This document shows, one piece after another, positions 8,074 through 15,967 of a stretch of 64,000 nt of DNA. Below the pieces are notes generated by a model. It was not told where the DNA came from. It made no database searches and saw nothing but the letters and a program-made list of their open reading frames with translations. Numbering within the stretch: position 1 is the first letter of the stretch; each line of letters starts with the position of its first letter. The stretch comes from Spirosoma radiotolerans (GTDB taxonomy: Bacteria; Bacteroidota; Bacteroidia; Cytophagales; Spirosomataceae), in NCBI RefSeq assembly GCF_000974425.1, contig NZ_CP010429.1, positions 1,922,001 through 1,986,000 on the forward strand. Reading direction: 5' to 3'. Both the position numbers and the translations under genes were made by a program.

Positions 8074-9246
8074 CTAGACCATTTTTCGAATGGCCCAAAG
8101 TCCCAGAAGCGGACCCGGAAGCAACATATAAAACAGCCAGCCAGACATACCGGCATGGGTCACTAACCAAGACATGAGTTGAATTGAGATCACGGTTAGC
8201 AGAAAGCCAACACAGGTAACAAGGGTTAGAATGCTTCCTCGATTCTCGACTGTGGTATGGCTGGCAACCAGCGTTGAAAACTGAGGAGAGTCACCAGCCG
8301 CAGCCGCTCCCCATACCAGCAAGAATAAGCCAAGCGCCGAGGGGGTTAATGACAACGCCCACGGCGTCAGAACAATGCAAACGCCCGACGTAAGTAATAA
8401 ATACCGGGCTACCCGCGCACTGCCAATGCGTGACGCCAGAAACCCGCCAGCTCCGCATCCTACAGCACCCGCAGCTATAGCGCCAAATGCCCATAACGAA
8501 TTCGTTAGCTCTACTTCAGGATGTTGCTGTCGGTAGTAACTAATTAGAGCTGGCAAATAAGCCCACAGCGTGTATAGCTCCCACATGTGCCCAAAATACC
8601 CCAGCATAGCTGGTCGGAAGGAGGAAGGTTGTCCCAGTACGAGCAGTGTTTGAAATCGAAAAAAAATTCCACCACTACGCACGGGACTGGCAGGTACTGT
8701 TAACCCCATCAAAATGCCACCACTTATGGCTAATAAACTTACCGACAGCGTTACTGCACGATACGGTAAATGCGTGCCTAATTCCTGTAGCAAATAAGGA
8801 AAGGCAGTTCCAAGCACCAATGCGCCAACCAGAAAGCCCATCGCCTGTCCCAACCCGGCTTTAAATCGCTCGGCAGCAATCTTCATCCCAACGGGATAAA
8901 CACCCGCCAGAAAGAAACCCGTCAGGAATCGGCTAATCAGGATCGTTTCCGCTTTTATCGGGAAAAACAGCCAGACTAAGTTAACTAGCGCGGCAAGAAT
9001 CACAGACGTTAGAAAAACAGAGGTAGAACGAAGGCGGTCCGGGATAGCCAGGAGTGCATAAACCAGCGTGCCAGTGATAAAGCCAATTTGAACGGATGAG
9101 GTAATCCAGCTAGTAAGTCCGGTTGTCTTCAGCCAGGGTTGAAGTTCAGGTAAAACGGCATTACCGGCAAACCAGAGTGATGTACCGGCAAATTGAGCAA
9201 AGATAATAACCAGTAATTGGCCATGCAGGCGCGGAGAAGGGGGCAT
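8074..9246 (-). CDS. Major facilitator superfamily transporter
   Basis: This 390-residue protein of about 12 hydrophobic segments begins MPPSPRLHGQLLVIIFAQFA. It shows the MFS pattern of two six-helix halves, with the cytoplasmic loop RFKAGLGQAMGF after helix 4 and a long central loop. The substrate is unknown; secretion of a small molecule or drug is typical. An in-frame ATG at 9336 would add 30 polar residues and is less likely. TATCTTTG, an exact -7 box, sits at 9257-9250 on this strand, directly before the ATG at 9246; if used, the mRNA would be nearly leaderless. Confidence 0.85.
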   Translation of the reverse strand: MPPSPRLHGQLLVIIFAQFAGTSLWFAGNAVLPELQPWLKTTGLTSWITSSVQIGFITGTLVYALLAIPDRLRSTSVFLTSVILAALVNLVWLFFPIKAETILISRFLTGFFLAGVYPVGMKIAAERFKAGLGQAMGFLVGALVLGTAFPYLLQELGTHLPYRAVTLSVSLLAISGGILMGLTVPASPVRSGGIFFRFQTLLVLGQPSSFRPAMLGYFGHMWELYTLWAYLPALISYYRQQHPEVELTNSLWAFGAIAAGAVGCGAGGFLASRIGSARVARYLLLTSGVCIVLTPWALSLTPSALGLFLLVWGAAAAGDSPQFSTLVASHTTVENRGSILTLVTCVGFLLTVISIQLMSWLVTHAGMSGWLFYMLLPGPLLGLWAIRKMV

Positions 9247-9409
9247 GCCCAAAGATAAGTAGTGAAACTGGTCCGACTGGTGTTGTTTTTCTATGCGGCC
9301 TGGTTGACAGAATAGTAAACCAGTTCCGATAGTCATTTACAGTCATTCAACTCTTTCATTATCAATTCAATCAGCCGGTACAACGGTCCATATAATCGGG
9401 TTAATGAAC

Positions 9410-9467
9410 TTCTCCATAAAGCAGAAAAGACCAGCGTTCGCGCTGGTCTTTTCTGCTTTATGGAGAA
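9410..9467 (-). terminator. Long perfect hairpin terminator with TTCG loop
   Basis: Bases 9410-9436 and 9441-9467 form a perfect 27-bp stem closed by a TTCG tetraloop. The stem contains A and T runs, so it can end transcription in either direction. It lies 40 bases after the sdhB stop. Confidence 0.9.
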
Positions 9468-9506
9468 CACAGGAACACTGAGCTCCACCCCGATATTCTC
9501 AAGCCT

Positions 9507-10247
9507 TTACTTGATCTTCGCGCCCAGATACTCCCGGTTCAGTCGGGTTATATTTTCCAGTGATACCGAAGCGGGGCACTCGACAGCGCAGGCACCTGTA
9601 AACGAACAAGCGCCAAATCCTTCGGAATCCATTTGAGCAACCATGCGTTCAGCCCGCTGCCGACGTTCGGCCTGACCCTGCGGAAGCAACGCAAAACGCG
9701 ATACCTGAGCGCCTACAAACAACATAGCCGATGCATTCTTGCAGGAAGCTACGCAGGCTCCACAGGCAATACATGCGGCTGCATCCATGGTCGTCTCCTG
9801 AATGTCGCGGGAAACCAGAATTTCATTGGCTTCAGGTGCCGATCCCGTATTGACCGAGATATAGCCCCCGGCCTGCACGATCCGGTCAAAGGCCGATCGG
9901 TCGGTCGATAAGTCCTTGACAATAGGAAATCCCCGCGCCCGCCAGGGTTCAACCACAATGGTGTCGCCATCATTGAAGCTTCGCATGTACAATTGACAGA
10001 CAGCCGCTCCCGTTTGGGGACCGTGTGGCCGCCCATTAACGTACATAGCGCAGGAGCCACAGATGCCCTCGCGGCAGTCGTGATCGAAGGCAATTATCTG
10101 TTCCCCTTTGTGCGTCAACTGGCCGTTGAGGATATCGAACATTTCCAGAAAAGACATATCCGGGTCAATGTCGGCCATTTTGTATTCTACTAATTTACCG
10201 GGTGTGCTGGCATTCTTCTGCCGCCAGATTTTTAGCGTGACATTCAT
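9507..10247 (-). CDS. sdhB: Succinate dehydrogenase / fumarate reductase iron-sulfur subunit
   Basis: SdhB passes electrons between the flavoprotein SdhA and quinone at the inner membrane. This 246-residue protein keeps the [2Fe-2S] cysteines C58, C63, C66 and C84. It also keeps the first cluster-binding set C159-C162-C165-C169 (CIACGACVASC) and the C-terminal set around C214-C224 (CSFTGACAVEC). The length fits the Bacteroidota type. No sdhA or sdhC lies next to it; small hypothetical genes precede it. A missing upstream piece in the operon is therefore notable. A very strong terminator follows. Confidence 0.93.
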   Translation of the reverse strand: MNVTLKIWRQKNASTPGKLVEYKMADIDPDMSFLEMFDILNGQLTHKGEQIIAFDHDCREGICGSCAMYVNGRPHGPQTGAAVCQLYMRSFNDGDTIVVEPWRARGFPIVKDLSTDRSAFDRIVQAGGYISVNTGSAPEANEILVSRDIQETTMDAAACIACGACVASCKNASAMLFVGAQVSRFALLPQGQAERRQRAERMVAQMDSEGFGACSFTGACAVECPASVSLENITRLNREYLGAKIK

Positions 10248-10269
10248 GCGATTGATAAGCGACTAATAG

Positions 10270-10518
10270 TTATACCTTTCCTTTATAATCCCAATGATCT
10301 TTAACGACAACTCCATTAGCGTCTTTAAGTAGTCGGCGGGAGAACTGATCCCCTTTTATAATGCCTCGCTCGTCGGCGTTGCCGATAAACAGAAGGATTG
10401 GGTTGCCTTCTTCATCGGTCTTTGTCGCTACGTCGTATCGGCCAAACCTGAAGGCGATCATCCGGGATGGTTCGTACTTTTTGTTCAGATGCTTGAGCAG
10501 CCGTTCGCCTATTTTCAT
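10270..10518 (-). CDS. Small hypothetical protein
   Basis: This 82-residue soluble protein begins MKIGERLLKHLNKKYEPSRM. It has a beta-rich centre (IAFRFGRYDVATKTDEEGNPILLFIGNADERG) and ends KDHWDYKGKV. I do not recognise it. I used the ATG at 10518; an earlier one at 10551 would overlap the upstream stop region. It sits 22 bases before sdhB and 39 bases after the next gene, so the three may be one transcript. Confidence 0.7.
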   Translation of the reverse strand: MKIGERLLKHLNKKYEPSRMIAFRFGRYDVATKTDEEGNPILLFIGNADERGIIKGDQFSRRLLKDANGVVVKDHWDYKGKV

Positions 10519-10557
10519 GAGGTATGGATTTATGCCTGGCTGTAGGAACAAATTAGA

Positions 10558-11097
10558 CTAACCCCGTTGCCGTTTATGTGTATACCCCACAGTCGGCTTC
10601 TTTTTGCGACTCAGTAAGGCTATCACGGCTGTGGTAACAGCCACACCAACCAGCACATTCTGTACGAGGCCTTTACGGTTGTATTTCCAGTCCGCTTTCC
10701 AGCCCTTTTCGGCAAAAATGTTAGGAATATGCCCTTGCTTCAGGTCATCCACGATTCCCTCCACCACGTTGATTCGGTCGGCGAGGAGCAACGGGAGCCA
10801 GTGGCCGTATTCAGACTCACTGAAGGTAAACGCGTACCGGCGCAGTGCCCCGCTCAGCCCAGAAGGGGGCGAGGATGTACCAAAAACAGCCGTTAACGTG
10901 GGGCGTTCGTTGGAGTGAAGCACTTCTACCGTCGCTGGCTGTAGCGGTGGTCGTTCCCAGTTCAACCGCTCGTGGTCATCGCCGGTATAGTGTTTCATGG
11001 GGTAGGTCGGCTCGTTGTTCGGGTCGGCATCGATTCCCCAGCCATTTATGTGCGAATAATCGCCTGTTGTTTGTTCAACTATCGGAGTTGGTTCCAT
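10558..11097 (-). CDS. Hypothetical protein with C-terminal membrane anchor
   Basis: This 179-residue protein has a long polar, Pro-rich N-terminal half (HINGWGIDADPNNEPTYPMK). A helical middle part follows (ADRINVVEGIVDDLKQGHIPN), then a single C-terminal membrane segment (VLVGVAVTTAVIALL) before a basic tail (SRKKKPTVGYTHKRQRG). This suggests a tail-anchored protein with its bulk in the cytoplasm. The family is unknown. It is 10 bases downstream of the alcohol dehydrogenase gene on the same strand, so it is probably cotranscribed. Confidence 0.68.
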   Translation of the reverse strand: MEPTPIVEQTTGDYSHINGWGIDADPNNEPTYPMKHYTGDDHERLNWERPPLQPATVEVLHSNERPTLTAVFGTSSPPSGLSGALRRYAFTFSESEYGHWLPLLLADRINVVEGIVDDLKQGHIPNIFAEKGWKADWKYNRKGLVQNVLVGVAVTTAVIALLSRKKKPTVGYTHKRQRG

Positions 11098-11107
11098 AAT
11101 GCGTTTC

Positions 11108-12262
11108 TTATTGTCTGGCGGAGGGGGGAATCAGAATCGGTTTGATGCAGTTGTCCAGTTTGGCCGAAAAAATGTGGTACGCGTCAGCTACTTCTTCCAG
11201 AGGGACCCGATGCGTAATGATTTCTTTCGGATTTAAACGCCCTGCCTGAATATGGTCGATGAGCCTGGGTAACAGGCGTTTTACCGAAGCCTGGTTGGCC
11301 CGAATCGTGATGCCTTTGTTAACGACATTGCCAATAGGCACCAGGTTATCCGTAGGTCCATAGACACCTACAATGGAGACAATACCGCCTTTTTTGACGG
11401 AATTGATGGCCCAGTGGAGCGCCGTAGCCGACCCCGCCTGAAGCAATAATTTCTTGCCGGTAATGGTTTGAAGCGCGCTGCCAGATGCATCACCCCCAAC
11501 GGCGTCGATGCATACATCAGCTCCAAACCAGTCGGTGGTTTGTTTGATAAACAGAACCGGATCTTTCATCGACCGAAAGTTATATGCTTCGCACTGAGCG
11601 TACTTGCGAACGAAGTCAAGCCGGTATTCGAGGTGGTCGATAACGATGACACGTCCCGCGCCAAATAGCCAGGCGCATTTGGCCGCCAGAATGCCCACAG
11701 GACCAGCGCCGAAAACGACTACCGTATCGCCTTGTTTGATTCCGCCCATTTCGGCCGCCTGATAGCCCGTTGGTACCACGTCGGTTAACAGAACCGCATC
11801 ATCATGGTCCATCCAGTCGGGAATAACCGTTGGCCCTACATCGGCATACGGCACCCGAACAAATTCAGCTTGTCCGCCGTCATAGCCACCGGCCGTGTGT
11901 GAGTAACCAAATATGCCCCCTACGGCCGTCGCTTCTGGGTTCGATTCATGGCAATTGCCAAAGAGCCCTTGCTTACAGAAGGCACATTTTCCGCAGGCGA
12001 CGTTGAAGGGCACGATGACGTTGTCGCCGATTTTCAGGTTCTGGACATCTGAACCGATCTCTTCAACGACCCCAATAAATTCGTGGCCGAAGGTCATGCC
12101 TACCCGAGTGTCCGGAACCAGGCCGTGATAGAGGTGTAAATCTGACCCGCAAATACACGAGCGGGTTACTCGAACAATGGCATCGCTGGGGTGTAAAATT
12201 TCAGGAATGGGTTTTTGAGCGGCCCGTACTCGAAACGGACCTCTATAGTTCATGGCTAGCAT
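11108..12262 (-). CDS. Zinc-dependent alcohol dehydrogenase (medium chain)
   Basis: This 384-residue MDR enzyme has the catalytic zinc site CGSDLH near the N-terminus and GHEFIGVVEEIG. The structural zinc loop has four cysteines (CGKCAFCKQGLFGNC), and there is a nucleotide-binding Rossmann motif (VVVFGAGPVGILAAK). The C-terminal layout, with a long insertion before KKGGIVSIVGVYGP, resembles the glutathione-independent formaldehyde dehydrogenase-like branch. The true substrate is unknown. The start MLAMNYRGPF could also be the second ATG three codons later. It heads a run of genes toward sdhB. Confidence 0.9.
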   Translation of the reverse strand: MLAMNYRGPFRVRAAQKPIPEILHPSDAIVRVTRSCICGSDLHLYHGLVPDTRVGMTFGHEFIGVVEEIGSDVQNLKIGDNVIVPFNVACGKCAFCKQGLFGNCHESNPEATAVGGIFGYSHTAGGYDGGQAEFVRVPYADVGPTVIPDWMDHDDAVLLTDVVPTGYQAAEMGGIKQGDTVVVFGAGPVGILAAKCAWLFGAGRVIVIDHLEYRLDFVRKYAQCEAYNFRSMKDPVLFIKQTTDWFGADVCIDAVGGDASGSALQTITGKKLLLQAGSATALHWAINSVKKGGIVSIVGVYGPTDNLVPIGNVVNKGITIRANQASVKRLLPRLIDHIQAGRLNPKEIITHRVPLEEVADAYHIFSAKLDNCIKPILIPPSARQ

Positions 12263-12296
12263 ATAGCAAGTTTTTTATGTTGAATGACTCTTATAC

Positions 12297-12686
12297 CTAT
12301 TGGTTTCCGGAGCCTCCTGATGATGTGCCGCCCGTTTTACTGCCTTGTTTGGTGCTGCTCTGGCCCGCGTTTTTGCCACCTGATTTACTGCCTGTCATGC
12401 TCTTTCCCTTGGGCGAAGGAGATGACCCCGAGTTTGCTGATACACTAGCTGATGCAGAGCCTGTGCCTTTGGAGCTTGCCTTTTGTTCGGCGTCTTTGTT
12501 ATACGGAACGCCCCGGCCCATTGTCTGGCTCGTGTTGGCCTGACGGGCGTTGTTCTGGAGGGATGAATTCTGGGTTCCTTTATTACTTCCTTTGTTATTA
12601 CTGCCTGTGTTTCCACCTGCCTGAGCCCATACGCTCAGTGGCCCTACCAGTAGTGCCATGGTGAATACAATGCCTACCTTTTTCAT
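12297..12686 (-). CDS. Secreted Ser/Gly/Lys-rich low-complexity protein
   Basis: This 129-residue protein has a signal peptide (MKKVGIVFTMALLVGPLSVWAQA). It is followed almost entirely by Ser, Gly, Asn, Lys and Thr in short irregular runs. No fold or family is evident; it may be a disordered envelope or matrix protein. The ATG at 12686 is chosen because the signal peptide starts there. A longer frame would overlap the next gene upstream and is not real. Confidence 0.65.
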   Translation of the reverse strand: MKKVGIVFTMALLVGPLSVWAQAGGNTGSNNKGSNKGTQNSSLQNNARQANTSQTMGRGVPYNKDAEQKASSKGTGSASASVSANSGSSPSPKGKSMTGSKSGGKNAGQSSTKQGSKTGGTSSGGSGNQ

Positions 12687-12810
12687 ACCATCTGTTGGTT
12701 TAAGAACGTGAAAGCCACGTTTTCTTAAAACCATTCGGTTCAGGTCAGGGTATAGTAAAGGAAGACAGAAGTAAGGTAACGGTCTTTGCTTAACTGGTAA
12801 CTCAACTGGC

Positions 12811-13527
12811 CTATTTGGGCGTATAGGTAAGCTGAACGACGACGCCCTGACTACCGTCCTGGTTAGATCGGCGCCAGCCCAGAGCAAGGGGGAGGTGCTT
12901 CTGTAGATAGACCTCCACGCCGAGCACCAACTGGCCGTATTCATGGGTGCCGGTGGCCCAGTCACCCAGGAGGTGAACTTTCTCGTACCAGACACCGGCA
13001 TCAATGCCCAGGTGCATCCCAACCGTTGAGCCTTCAGCCAGGTAGCGTTTATTCCCGGCATAGGCCCCAATAACGGCCTGGTAGTGCTCATCGTCGAGGC
13101 TGGCGCCCAGATTCGCGTAGCCCCAGCCCACCCAGGCGCTGCTATTCATTGTCGGAAATAAATTGAGACCCGTTTGCCCACCGAGGCCCAAGTGCAGGGT
13201 TTCGGTCAGATCAATTGTTCGTTGGGCGTTGATCAGTAATAAAGGTCCGTAGGGCATCTCCAGCGTCGTATCATTGCGCTGCCAGCTACGCTGTTGGGGC
13301 GAATAGTCGAGGTTATAAATATTCAGCCCGACTTCCCAATTGTGCCCCAGGCCATAATCGACCGTTGTCGACGACCGGATCTGCTCTCCGTTGATGTCGA
13401 GTTGCTGCTGGGCCAGGATTTTGCGGATTGGCGTGATGTCTGATGAAGGTACGCTGAAGATGGTTTGTTGCGCGAGGACCGTCAGAGTCCAGCTTACGCA
13501 TACCCATAGAAGAAAAAGTTTTTTCAT
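12811..13527 (-). CDS. Probable outer-membrane beta-barrel protein
   Basis: This 238-residue protein has a signal peptide (MKKLFLLWVCVSWTLTVLAQQ). Alternating amphipathic strands with aromatic girdle residues follow (WEVGLNIYNLDYSP, LHLGLGGQTGLNLFP, LGIDAGVWYEKVHLLGDW), ending in a strand VVVQLTYTPK. This pattern indicates a small beta-barrel, but I cannot name the family. It follows the DUF6766 gene by 24 bases on the same strand, so the two are probably one operon. Confidence 0.72.
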   Translation of the reverse strand: MKKLFLLWVCVSWTLTVLAQQTIFSVPSSDITPIRKILAQQQLDINGEQIRSSTTVDYGLGHNWEVGLNIYNLDYSPQQRSWQRNDTTLEMPYGPLLLINAQRTIDLTETLHLGLGGQTGLNLFPTMNSSAWVGWGYANLGASLDDEHYQAVIGAYAGNKRYLAEGSTVGMHLGIDAGVWYEKVHLLGDWATGTHEYGQLVLGVEVYLQKHLPLALGWRRSNQDGSQGVVVQLTYTPK

Positions 13528-13551
13528 GTTGAGATAAAAATGGACATGTTA

Positions 13552-14211
13552 CTATTCACCCGTTTCTGAATTCGGGGCGTCGACAGGTTTGGATTCGGGC
13601 GAACCTTTTTGCCGCAGAAAAATAGACAGCACGACAATAGACAGTACCGATAAGAATTCGCTTTGCCAGTTTTGCAGCGACTGAAACCAGAATTCACTGG
13701 TACCCAGAAACTGCCAGAGCGACAGGTGCTCGGGTTTGCCCATCAGTACCTGTTCTGCATTGTACTGCTTGACGCCACCAATGGCATGCAGGAAAAAAGA
13801 CAGGCCAAAGAGAAGAAAAAAGGCAAGGCTGAGCGAATTCTTGTACAGAGTCAGTACCCAGCCGCCCTTCCGAACGGGCCACGGAGCGCCTTTCCGTGTG
13901 GGCGAAGGCTCCCGATCAACCTCTTCATCTTTATCCAGGCTTTTGGACTCAGACGAGCCCTTTTGACGAAGAGAAACGGTCAGAAGCACATATAATCCCA
14001 TTTGTAGAAACTCACTCTCCCAGTTTTCGAAAACAGCTTCAATGCAGTGGCCGCTGGACAGGTAAGCACCGAACGTAAGGGGAGCTCGCCCGTAATCACT
14101 CAGTTCATTGTTAAACTCGTGCCAGCCCACAACGAGTTGGCCCGACAAGGTCAAAAGGGTAATAACGAGCAGAAGTATGGAAAGGCCATTTTCATACAGA
14201 AACTTTTTCAT
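13552..14211 (-). CDS. DUF6766-type membrane protein with internal repeat
   Basis: This 219-residue protein has four hydrophobic segments arranged as two similar halves. Each half has a segment resembling W(E/Q)SEFL, then a hydrophobic stretch, then S(L/F)LRQKGS and ESK. The first copy ends around residues 80-90 and the second near the C-terminus. The whole resembles the DUF6766 family, whose function is unknown. The loop between the halves is charged and Pro/Arg-rich (DKDEEVDREPSPTRKG). It heads a two-gene unit with the barrel protein. Confidence 0.8.
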   Translation of the reverse strand: MKKFLYENGLSILLLVITLLTLSGQLVVGWHEFNNELSDYGRAPLTFGAYLSSGHCIEAVFENWESEFLQMGLYVLLTVSLRQKGSSESKSLDKDEEVDREPSPTRKGAPWPVRKGGWVLTLYKNSLSLAFFLLFGLSFFLHAIGGVKQYNAEQVLMGKPEHLSLWQFLGTSEFWFQSLQNWQSEFLSVLSIVVLSIFLRQKGSPESKPVDAPNSETGE

Positions 14212-14349
14212 GCGTATAAAGGGTATGAATGGATACGGGTGTCGTGCTGTCGAGAAATTACGTCGACCAATCAGCTTAACTGAATCCCTTCCCCTTTGTT
14301 TTTACCCGGTTTTCAGGCAATGGCTCGGTTTTTTTAAACCTGCTTCTAC

Positions 14350-14379
14350 AACGAAGCCCCGAGTGTTCGGGGCTTCGTT
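14350..14379 (-). terminator. Hairpin terminator after glf
   Basis: A 13-bp perfect stem (14350-14362 with 14367-14379) has a GTGT loop. On the minus strand a T run appears about 12 bases further on. It is placed 37 bases after the glf stop. Confidence 0.8.
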
Positions 14380-14415
14380 ACTGATAAACAACTGAAGAAA
14401 ACCGGTGGTAATCCG

Positions 14416-15537
14416 TTACCCTTTAGCTACTTCGTGGAGCGACTCGGCACCTACTAATTTTTTATAAAGAGTCAGGGCCTGAGCGACTACCTGGTCCATA
14501 TTGTAATACCGGTACGTACCCAGTCGGCCTACAAAGTGAACACCGGTTTGCTCGTCGGCCAGCTCCTTATACTGACGATACAAGGCAGCATTTTCGGGGC
14601 GGGGGACCGGATAATACGGATCACCTTCGTCTTGTGGATACTCAAACGTAAGGCTGGTTTTCGGGTGTTCCTGCCCGGTTAATTTCTTATACTCGGTGAT
14701 GCGGGTATAGGCATGGTCATTTGGATAGTTGACTACCGAAACGGGCTGATAATCAGGGGTGTCGAGCGTCTGGTGGTCGAACCGGAGTGACCGGTACGGA
14801 AGCTTACCAAAGCAGAAGTCGAAATACTCATCAACCGGCCCGGTATAAATCAGCTCATCGAACGACAATTGATCTTTTACCTCCTTAAAGTCGGTGCTCA
14901 GCATCTGGTGGATATTTGGATGATCGACCATCTTTTCGAACATCTTGGTGTATCCGTGGAGCGGCATGTACTGAAACTCATCCGTAAAATAGCGGTCATC
15001 CTGGTTAGTCCGAGTCGGGATCCGGGAGGTTACCATCTTGTCGAGTTCCGACGGATCAACGCCCCACTGCTTGCGCGTATAGCCCCGGAAAAATTTCTCG
15101 TATAGATCACGACCGACCTGGCTGACAACAACATCTTCGGATGTTCGAATCTCATCGACCTGTTCGCCAACGGTTTTAAAGTACTCGGCCAGTTCTTCCG
15201 ACGTGAAGTTATAACCGTATAATTTATTAACGGTATCGAGGTTAATGGGAATGGGCAGCAGTTTCCCATCGACCGATGCCAGCACCCGGTGTTCGTAAGG
15301 ACGCCATTCGGTAAACTGCGACAGGTACGAAAATACGTCGGGCGAGTTTGTGTGGAAGATGTGCGGGCCGTAAAGGTGAATCAGAATGCCGTCTTCGTTG
15401 GGACAGTCATAGGCGTTGCCGCCAATATGATGGCGTTTGTCGATAAGTAGAACTGTTTTTCCGGCCTGACTGGCTAAGCGTTCGGCCAACACACTACCGG
15501 CAAACCCGGCGCCAACAATGGCATAATCGTAATGCAT
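14416..15537 (-). CDS. glf: UDP-galactopyranose mutase
   Basis: Glf is an FAD enzyme that interconverts UDP-galactopyranose and UDP-galactofuranose for cell-surface glycans. The 373-residue protein begins with the FAD-binding motif VGAGFAGSVLAERLA at about 8-22. It has the family blocks NAYDCPNEDGILIHLYGPHI and YTRKQWGVDPSEL, the RIPTRTNQDDRYF segment, and the C-terminal YRYYNMDQVVAQAL. No other glycan genes lie beside it. It ends at its own terminator, so it is a single-gene unit here. Confidence 0.96.
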   Translation of the reverse strand: MHYDYAIVGAGFAGSVLAERLASQAGKTVLLIDKRHHIGGNAYDCPNEDGILIHLYGPHIFHTNSPDVFSYLSQFTEWRPYEHRVLASVDGKLLPIPINLDTVNKLYGYNFTSEELAEYFKTVGEQVDEIRTSEDVVVSQVGRDLYEKFFRGYTRKQWGVDPSELDKMVTSRIPTRTNQDDRYFTDEFQYMPLHGYTKMFEKMVDHPNIHQMLSTDFKEVKDQLSFDELIYTGPVDEYFDFCFGKLPYRSLRFDHQTLDTPDYQPVSVVNYPNDHAYTRITEYKKLTGQEHPKTSLTFEYPQDEGDPYYPVPRPENAALYRQYKELADEQTGVHFVGRLGTYRYYNMDQVVAQALTLYKKLVGAESLHEVAKG

Positions 15538-15967
15538 AAAACGGAATTGGATTAGTAACTGATTTATCTATTCTACAACATAAGCAAAATCGGGCTCATG
15601 CTGCACGCTACTCTGATGAAAAATAGGCCTACAAATACAAGACAATGCAGGCCATTGCCCATACATAACTACAAGGCTTTAGACGATGTATTTTTCTTCA
15701 GTTACGTATATAACTCACAATATAGCCTAATGATCTATGCAATGGTCAATTCTATTAGGCTACGGTCTAGCTGGCTGGCTTTATAGGCTCCTTCCTGAAC
15801 CGTTTCCTCATTTCTTAGCGCCTTCTCAAAACGGCTTTTCTCAACGGACAGTTAGAATCAGGGTCAGGCAGCAGCTATCGAAGGTGCTCAACCCGTAGTG
15901 GGTAAGACCCATCAGGCTACTAGCCTAAAAGCTGCCTGAAACGCTATATATCTAATTTTTTGCGAAT
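15538..15967. promoter_or_regulatory. Divergent control region of glf and treZ with repeated TTAGGCTA motif
   Basis: No gene is seen. The 8-mer TTAGGCTA (either strand) occurs three times: 15723-15730, 15755-15762 and 15921-15928. The first two face each other as a 9-bp inverted repeat, and the third is part of an AGGCTA-c-TAGCCT palindrome 40 bases before treZ. This spacing suggests a regulator site for the trehalose operon, but no protein is assigned. Confidence 0.4.
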
